DNA of 64,000 bases, from assembly GCA_050084985.1 (NCBI GenBank), contig JBITNC010000001.1, forward strand, positions 159,464,001-159,528,000, in the 5' to 3' direction. The position numbers and the translations under genes were made by a program. The stretch comes from Nageia nagi. Its lineage: Eukaryota > Pinophyta. Shown here one piece after another: positions 57,040 through 64,000 of this stretch (positions within the stretch are counted from its first letter, which is position 1; each line of letters starts with the position of its first letter). The notes beneath the pieces are model-generated. The model saw nothing but the letters and a program-made list of their open reading frames with translations, was not told where the DNA came from and made no database searches.

Positions 57040-57370
57040 TTTTGATAGGATATCATTAGAGTTTTTATACCAATGTATTCAGATTTTTTATACCAATATA
57101 TTCAACATTTTGACATTGACATATTTAACATTTTGATGTTGATGTCTTTAGAGTTTTGACATTGGCATATATATATTTTTGATATTGACATCTTCAAAGT
57201 TTTGATACCGGTGTTTTCAAAGATTTGATGTTGATGTCTTTAAAGCTTTTATACCAATATCTCAAAGTTTCATGTTTGCATTTTAGAGTTTTGTTATCAA
57301 CATCCTATATTTTTGATATTGATGTCTTAGAGTTTTGATGTAAGTATTTCAAAAATTTGATACCTTCACC
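57040..57370. repeat. Degenerate tandem repeats, ~30-bp unit
   Basis: Words of the type GATGTCTTTAGAGTTTTGA and ATTGACATCTTCAAAGTTTT follow one another about ten times. Units vary much in length and base. No coding signal. Confidence 0.75.
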
Positions 57371-57859
57371 TCATCTTATTGATGCCTTCTACAAAAACCT
57401 TTTTACTTTGAGGTCATATTATTTTTATTTTTATTTTCCTCATGATTTAGTCTCATACATAACTCTTAAACTCTAAGATATATAAGTAATATGTCTGCTA
57501 CCCTTTATATATGGGAAAAATGGTTTTTTTTTTTAATTTTATTTATTTTCAAGTCTAAAAAGTACAAAAAATAATTATGCATAATATGGGTGAGTTAAAT
57601 TTAAATTTTAAAAATTACATTATTTTCAAGGCTAAAAGATACAAAACAGGTGTCTAACTCCCAAAAATGTAGGGTTTATGGACCCCCTTCCCAGAGCCCA
57701 AATATTAACAAAATTTAAATTTAAAAAAAACTTTATTTTCACTTGTAAATAATGATTATCCATTATGCATATCATTGGGTGGCATATGTTGTAAGAATAT
57801 TGGAAAAGGTTACAAAGTTTGGATTTACACCTAAAAATTATACTTTCTTAATTAAAATT
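57371..57859. other. Non-coding; nothing recognised
   Basis: AT-rich sequence with poly-T and poly-A runs; no motif seen on either strand. Confidence 0.4.
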
Positions 57860-58030
57860 CTTTAGATCCTTTTTGGAAAACCCATTTTATGTATATCATA
57901 TTATTATTGGAGTCCATGAAATTATATCTACATCATGTATCTTACCAAATAATTCCTAAGCCTAGTGTATTTTTGTACATTTTCCATACATATCTATCAG
58001 GCCACTCACAACCAAAATATTTGATGAATC
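57860..58030 (-). pseudogene. PPR motif fragment
   Basis: The minus strand reads ILVVSGLIDMYGKCTKIH, two stops among ELFGKIHDVDIISWTPIII, then NGFSKKD. This is the PLS-type PPR junction (V...LIDMY.KC....A..LFDKM...D..SW..MI.GY..NG). About 57 codons are preserved. It is on the minus strand like the larger pseudogene at 60250-61640, but 2.2 kb away with no link between them. Confidence 0.8.
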
Positions 58031-60249
58031 ATTTAAATCTATTCAATCCTAACATAATGTAAGAGGATAGTTTTCAATAATTATAGTGTAGAATGAGTGA
58101 TCTCATTGAAGAGGATAACAAAATTATGAAATTTGTATGTACTATTCTAAATGAGCATAAAAATATGCCAAAATCTATGTGTAGTAGCTAAATAATGTGA
58201 TTAATGCAAATGGGGTTGATTAATACAATATTGCTCTACTTTATAAATATTGATGCATATATCAAAAATATGATAATAACATGTATCGCAAATGTAGTAG
58301 TGTTTACTTAGGTTCTATATTCATTCCATTAATAAAAAAAATACACAAGGGATAGAGCATACATTCATGAGCAAGTACACCATCGATGCCCTAGAATTGG
58401 TACGTCATCAACATCATAAGTTAAGTGAAATTACAAATGCAAACAAGTATGTAGTGATGAGCAAATTAGCGGATAATCAAGTTATGAACATACATGCAAA
58501 CTTACAAAATAATAGATGCACAATGTAGATAGATAAAGCAAGTTGTAATCCTCCAAATGATATTCAATTAATAATTCTTATATTAGCTTGAAATAATTAT
58601 TATCCCATGATTCACTCAGGAGCTATAGGTCATCAAATGATGCCTTTATATATGATACAAGTTTACATGACTTTGATATTTTGACCCCTTGTACAATCCA
58701 CAAGGGTCAAATACATGGACTATACCTCTTTTATACATTTTTAATCCCTTTTTACATAATAGTCTTTATGGGATTAAAATGATTTATTAAATACATAAAG
58801 GTTCATTTTGAGGCATCTACACTATGGTTAAATAAATTCTACATTCAGTAAAAATTAATGTTTCAAGTAACCAAATCTAAAGGCTAATGGTAGGAGTGGG
58901 AAAGTTTGAACAAGGATCTAATAATGAATTTAGATGTAATAGAAAAGTTAAATGAAAAAATATTTTTTGAATATGCATTTGATATTCAACCACCATAGAA
59001 GCATTCAAAAGAATCATATATGAAGGACATGCCATATAAAAAGGTATTGATCAATCACAAGCATCAACTAATTCATGAGCTATGATAGTTTCAAATAAGA
59101 GTTGATAGTGATGGAATAATCTCAATAAAAAAAATTTAAATTGGTGATCACTATATCATCCTACCTTGGGTTGATAATTTATTCTAACTAGAGATATATG
59201 AACTCTTTCTTCCAATCAAGTCATTCATATGAAATTTAATTAATAGCTAATGTATATTTTTATCTCATTTGAAGCATGGCCAACAGCATCTAGTTAAATA
59301 ATACCTCCATTGCTTTGTTAAAATGACTACTTTTAGAATATATCTTTAACAATGAATTCAATACAACTTACAACAAAATGAAGCGATAAATCTCATAAAT
59401 ATATAACAAATATTTCTCTAAAACATATCAAGAAAACACCCATATTAGATTGATATCTAATATATATATATATAAATAAAGCAACAATTGTCAACCAAGA
59501 AATAATATATTATAGCTTAAGCATAAATAAAATATAAATAATATTCATAGGAAAAAAAACATAATCAAACTATATCTAAAATGGAATTGGACTATCAACA
59601 TCATCCATAATCTACTACAATTTTATGTTTAATATTCAAACAACATTCCAATCCTTTGAATTAGGTATCCAAAAGTAAATTTATCCTATTTTTAAAACTA
59701 TATTAAGAATTTTAATTAATGACCAATGGCCCTAAAAACATACAAACCCAATCCATTAACATGTTACAAAGAAACCAATAGGAAACTCTACATAAGGATC
59801 ACCATTAATATGAATGGGAAGAATTTAGTAACAAGAACTTTAACATGGGAAATCCATTATTCTATCAAATTTGGATAAACACTAGGATCTATGAGGAGGT
59901 ATGTGAAATAGTTTTTGGTTCCTACAAGTATATCAAAAAATAATTAAAAAAATGGTCCACTTGAAAATATAAAATTTTATTATGTAATGAATCTAGTTCC
60001 TAGCTAGCTCTATATTATTTTATATCCCCATAAATTAAGATATAGATTTTATATATTATAATGTGTTCTCATAAGGATTATGTATTAAGAGTTATGAAGA
60101 GACATGATATTATGCTTATTGAGTTCAACACTTTAATGTTGTATATATATATCTACCCTTTAGAGAAAACATCCATTTGTATTATAATTTATATGTATAA
60201 TGGAACATTCATTAGAATCTAAATCTAATTTGCAATGACTAATTTATCC
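58031..60249. other. Non-coding; nothing recognised
   Basis: AT-rich sequence. A plus-strand stretch near 58500-58680 (DKASCNPPNDIQLIILILA, then IGHQMMPLYMIQVYMTLIF) has fewer stops than its surroundings, but I cannot name it. Confidence 0.4.
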
Positions 60250-60530
60250 CTATTTTACATACTTAAAATCAGCTACATGCTTACTATGAGATATTATTTT
60301 GATGAGGAAAAGGTTACAAAGTTTATTTTTATATTTGATAATTGGATCTTTTTAAAATTCTATGGGGCCTTTTCAAAAAATACATTTTTTGCATATCCTG
60401 TGATCATTGCATTCCATGAGATAGCATTTTGATGAGGCATTTTATCAAACAATTCATAATCCCTTTCAACATATCCATTTTGTGTATATATTATTATCAT
60501 TTTATCTTTAACAATTTGATTGCAATTATC
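60250..60530 (-). pseudogene. PPR motif fragment joined to the truncated DYW end
   Basis: The minus strand reads QIVKDKMIIIYTQNGYVERD, YELFDKMPHQNAISWNAMIT and GYAKNVFFEKAP, then NFKKIQLSNIKINFVTF. These are the junction and body of PLS-type PPR motifs, not DYW sequence. They follow in frame, within the same 101-codon open frame (60360-60665), directly after the first part of a DYW domain. So two PPR genes, or two parts of one, have been fused by deletion or recombination near 60535. Confidence 0.82.
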
Positions 60531-60534
60531 AATC

Positions 60535-61640
60535 TCTTTACTGATTTGAGGTTGACTTGAAATTATAAACTTTTTTCTATGTTGAAAAGGAATGAATTCT
60601 TTATCATCAACCTCCACATCACACAATGTACATATTGTATTTAGAATATACTTTGTTGCCTTCATCTAGCTTGATAATTTCTCCATTTTTTCATTGATAT
60701 CCTATGTTTGTGGGTGTGATATGTCTCCTATAGTAAAAAATGCACCCTTTAATTAACTTCAATCTAACTATATCTAAGTGTCTTCTTGATTCCTTTACAT
60801 TTCATTAATTTCCTTACTCTTTGAACATCATCTCAACTATAAACTTCAACATAAATATTTGAAATAAGAATTGAAGCATTTTTAGGCTTCAATAAAAAAG
60901 GATTATTTTCAAAAATTTCCTTGCTCTTGCAATCTTATATGATCTACAAGAATTAAGAAGACACATCTAAAAACCCAATTCAATTTTTATGGGCATCTTG
61001 AAAATGAAGTTCAAAGATTCCTCAATATATCCTATATGACTAAGAAGGTCAACAATATATGTATAATGATTCATCTTATTTAAAAAAAAAATTAGAATCA
61101 CTCATGGTACTAAAGTATTTACAACCCTCATCCATTACATTTGCATGGTTGCATGCAAGTAGAACACATACAAAGGTTATGCTATTAGGATTGGTTCCTA
61201 AATTCTTCATCATATTAATGAGTTTAAGGGAATCCTTGCTATAACTATGAATTCTATATCCTCTAATCATTGTATTCTATGAAACTATGTTTGCATCACA
61301 AATTGTTTCAAATAATTATTTATGCTTCCACATTTTCCACACATGTCTTAGGGAACTCACAACCACAATATTCAGTGAAAAAATATTTTTAACAAATCTT
61401 TGATGGAAATCCATACCTTGTTTCATAGTTTACACAATGGAACATTCTGGAAGAATGCCAATAAATTTTTTATAAATTTTCTTTACTCTTATTAATCACA
61501 TTTTCTTAAAAGTATCTATATCCTTTTTAGAAAATCTTTTTTGTGCATATCCTATGATCATTGTAGCCCATGAAGCTATGTTTGCATAATGCATATTATC
61601 AAACCACTTCTAGTTTAAGAGCTTTAAGTATTCATTTTGC
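60535..61640 (-). pseudogene. PPR-E-E+-DYW protein pseudogene
   Basis: From about 61610 downward the minus strand reads HYANIASWATMIIGYAQKRF and NIVVVSSLRHVWKMW. At 61076-61270 it gives MIRGYRIHSYSKDSLKLINM, GTNPNSITFVCVLLACNHAN and DEGCKYFSTM. Then come ESLNFIFKMPIKIELGF and MCLLNSCRSYKIARARKFLK (E motif) and LLKPKNASILISNIYVEVYS. RVRKLMKCKGIKK and, after frameshifts, a decayed E+ region with IEVNxRVHFLL follow. The DYW start reads MKATKYILNTICTLCDVEVD. The HSE zinc-site motif reads HRK, so the editing deaminase part is dead and its rest is missing. Such proteins edit organelle RNA. Confidence 0.88.
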
Positions 61641-63225
61641 TAATAATAGAGGAACATTATGAGTTTTTAATGGTCTCATTTGGTTAATCTAATCAAGAAG
61701 ATATTTTTTATATGATTTAAGTAACTAAACTTGTAGTTTTTCCCTATTTAGAGGATGGTGATTGCCTTATACTATGATATAATAAGAAGTATAAAAAGTA
61801 AATATAACATATCTTGAAATATAAATTGAGGAATTTAAAAACCTAACACATACATTGACATATGGACACCATTAACCATATATTTTGGGCTAGAGTAGAT
61901 GATAAGATGATGATGATCATTTATATGGAAGAGTATTAAATTGGTATATTAGGGATATTAGATATCATTGCATTCTATAAGAATACATATTTATGATGGA
62001 GAGTTTTCATGAAATCATATGTATATTTTATATCCTACATTATACATTTAGACCTTATTGCATTGGAGAATTATTGAACCCTATTTCATGTTTGATGATT
62101 CTTCAGAGCTTGAGGGTGATTTTCAAGGAAGATATATGGTCAGGAAGTTCTAGGAGATCATATACATTTTTAAATTTTTTGCATCCTGCATTCTATGCTT
62201 AGGCATAGTTGCATTGGAGAATGGAAAAGGTAATGTATATGATTATGATATTAATTTGTATGGACTATTTTTATAGGCAAGTATGGATCATCTCTAACTA
62301 AAAAGTTTAGGACTAGTGCACTATTTGTGTAGCAATGTATAGTATTCTATTATTGGTGTAGTAAAATAATAATCATTCCTAGAGTCAAAGTATTGATAGA
62401 CTTATTTCATTACACCAACATGGATACATGTATATGATACATTAAAAATAATAAAAATAAAAAATTTAACTCTTTAATGTCCTCAACATTCTAGAGTAAT
62501 AACTCATTGCAAAAATTTAATTATTCAATGTCCTCAACAAGGAATTAGGCCTTTATTTCTTCATCTTCATTATTTCAAGGTAACTTATTAAAATTATGAT
62601 ATTTAATGAGAAAATTTCATTCCATATTTGGATATATAGTATCATAATTCTACATGGTATGAAGCATCACATGAGCTTCAAGATGACAAGCTCAAATATC
62701 ACTGCACATGTATAAGTGTAGCACATGAAGAATTATCACTTTATAATTTTGAGAATAAATAATTGAAGAATCAATTACCAAAATTAAAAATGGATTGGTA
62801 TTAATTCCAAAATATATTATACTTGGATCCTTGCATACCTATAATATAACTATATAGGATCTTGGTAATAATAGACTTTACTAAAATAAACCATTTGCTT
62901 GAAAAAACTTAAGGTATATTTCATCTCCTTCACCTCTTAAGCTTCATTGGCATAATGAATTCTTGTTTTAAGCTTTTAAGTGATTAAATAGGAGGACTAC
63001 ATCCCTTTTGATAAATATTAATTTATCTTAGATCTTGAGGTCTCAAGGACTCAAGGAGGCTTTCCATATGGTGCATATTTTACTTAAGGTTTTTGAAGGG
63101 TATTTGATTTCAATTTTGTAAGTACAAAGTCAAGAAGGATCCAATCTTACCACAAAAAGTATGAATATATTTGTTAACCATGATACAACTATACCTAGGT
63201 AGTTTTCAAGTGCCTTTATCTTTAA
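61641..63225. other. Non-coding; nothing recognised
   Basis: AT-rich sequence. Near 62920-62970 the words CACCTCTTAAGCTTCATTGG and GAATTCTTGTTTTAAGC resemble 35272-35330, so part of the PPR-bearing repeat block recurs here. A plus-strand 69-codon frame at 61993-62202 matches nothing. Confidence 0.4.
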
Positions 63226-63426
63226 TCAATTTTTTTTTTTAATGTTTTCAATTTGATTCCAACTACCTAACATAGTATAAATATTTATGAGAAACACATA
63301 AGCCACATAATTTTGGGGGTTTAACTCTAAAAGGTGTTCTACTATAAATTGTGCTAACTCCATATTTTTATGAATTATATAGACATAGTAGAAAATTCCA
63401 TATTGGAATATCAAGTTTATTAGCAT
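63226..63426 (-). pseudogene. E-domain fragment of a PPR protein
   Basis: The minus strand reads NMELAQFIVEHLLELNPQNY, then VAYVFLINIYTMLGSWNQIE and NIKKKN. This matches the E motif of PLS-type PPR proteins (E.A....LL.L.P.N...YVLLSNIYA..G.W.....VR..M). It is a different copy from the E motif at 60800-60990. The PPR motifs expected upstream (beyond 63426) are not recognisable, and the frame ends at KKKN followed by a T-run. Confidence 0.8.
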
Positions 63427-64000
63427 TTTATCTATAGAGTCTTTTGCTTCATCTAGATGCTAAACATATATAAGAAGGTAAACCATACATGTATAGTATT
63501 TCATTATGGATGTAATACGATAATAAACATTCATGAATTTGAAGTATTTATAGTCCTTTTTCACTAGACCCACATAGCTACTTGTAGATAATACAATAAT
63601 AAATATAACATTATTTAAATTAATACTCAAATATTCCATTTGTTTAAATAATTTGATGGCTTCCTTGCTACAACCATTCCTTACTTAGGATATGAATCTT
63701 GTTATTATTTGAAAAGAATATTCTTCTTATTTTTCATAGTTCTCATTATATTTCATTTCATGTTGATTAATTTATTTTCAAAGAATGGATTTGATAATTA
63801 TGAAAAAAATAAAATTTATTGTAAAATATGCTAAAAATGGCTACTATTTCTTTTCTTTGTAAGGGTAAATTTATTAACAGGAATTATTTATATAGGGATC
63901 CCAAAACCTTTCTTACATTTAGATTTTCAATATATACATATTTGATACGTATTTAATTCAAAAAGGATCAAATGTTATGGCTTCTCATGCCATGATAGTC
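63427..64000. other. Non-coding; nothing recognised
   Basis: AT-rich sequence; no motif seen on either strand. Confidence 0.4.

Noticed and set aside
58500-59330. Plus-strand stretch with somewhat fewer stops, possibly an old transposase
   Set aside because: No family motif could be found; not supportable as a gene.

Overview
The window is AT-rich, CpG-poor nuclear DNA of a land plant, most probably a large-genome gymnosperm such as a conifer. This rests on decayed Ty3/gypsy elements of several lineages, a plant L1-type LINE, a plant mobile domain and many PLS/DYW-type PPR fragments. The species and the gymnosperm assignment are inference. I found no intact long host gene. Almost every recognisable coding region is broken by stops and frameshifts. 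Many stops look like C-to-T decay of CAG, CGA and TGG codons.

Layout. 541-6343 (minus): a Tat-type Ty3/gypsy element with gag, protease, a plant-type RNase H placed before the reverse transcriptase, RT/RNase H, integrase and a decayed tRNA-Arg-like primer site. 7413-7850: tandem ~129-bp repeats. 7920-11400 (plus): a LINE ORF2 relic. 11768-13380 (plus): a long unrecognised coding relic with a lysine-rich tail. 15023-31794 (minus): a full-length 16.8-kb Tat-type element with two LTRs, a perfect AGAAT target duplication, gag-PR-RT-RH-aRH-INT and, in its long 3' part, an antisense plant mobile domain (PMD) pseudogene. 31810-34140 (plus): gag and protease of another gypsy element, immediately beside the 16.8-kb insertion. 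34300-37350: PPR-derived and other repeats. 37495-43026 (minus): a 5.5-kb element with LTRs that carries only a gag-like gene, so it is probably non-autonomous. 43030-44460 and 50577-51715: more PPR relics. 44463-50571 (plus): a chromovirus-like gypsy element with LTRs, tRNA-iMet primer site, gag-PR-RT-RH-INT-chromodomain and a target duplication. 52830-53570: an RT relic of the Athila/Tat type. 54045-63426: PPR fragments on both strands, including a PPR-E-E+-DYW pseudogene at 60540-61640, set in AT-rich sequence where I recognise nothing.

How the parts fit together. The window is a nest of insertions of different age. The 16.8-kb element has inserted at the start of the gag of an older gypsy element. 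The gag-only element and the chromovirus have inserted into a repeated block that carries PPR fragments. Target duplications support the three full-length insertions; one of them is imperfect. The gag-only element would have needed enzymes from an autonomous relative.

The most interesting signals are the antisense PMD gene inside the Tat element, the unrecognised ORF after the LINE, LTRs that differ by three units of a 57-bp internal repeat, and PPR coding sequence turned into minisatellites. Boundaries given to the base are those set by LTR ends or motifs; the others are approximate. All family calls were made by eye from translated motifs.
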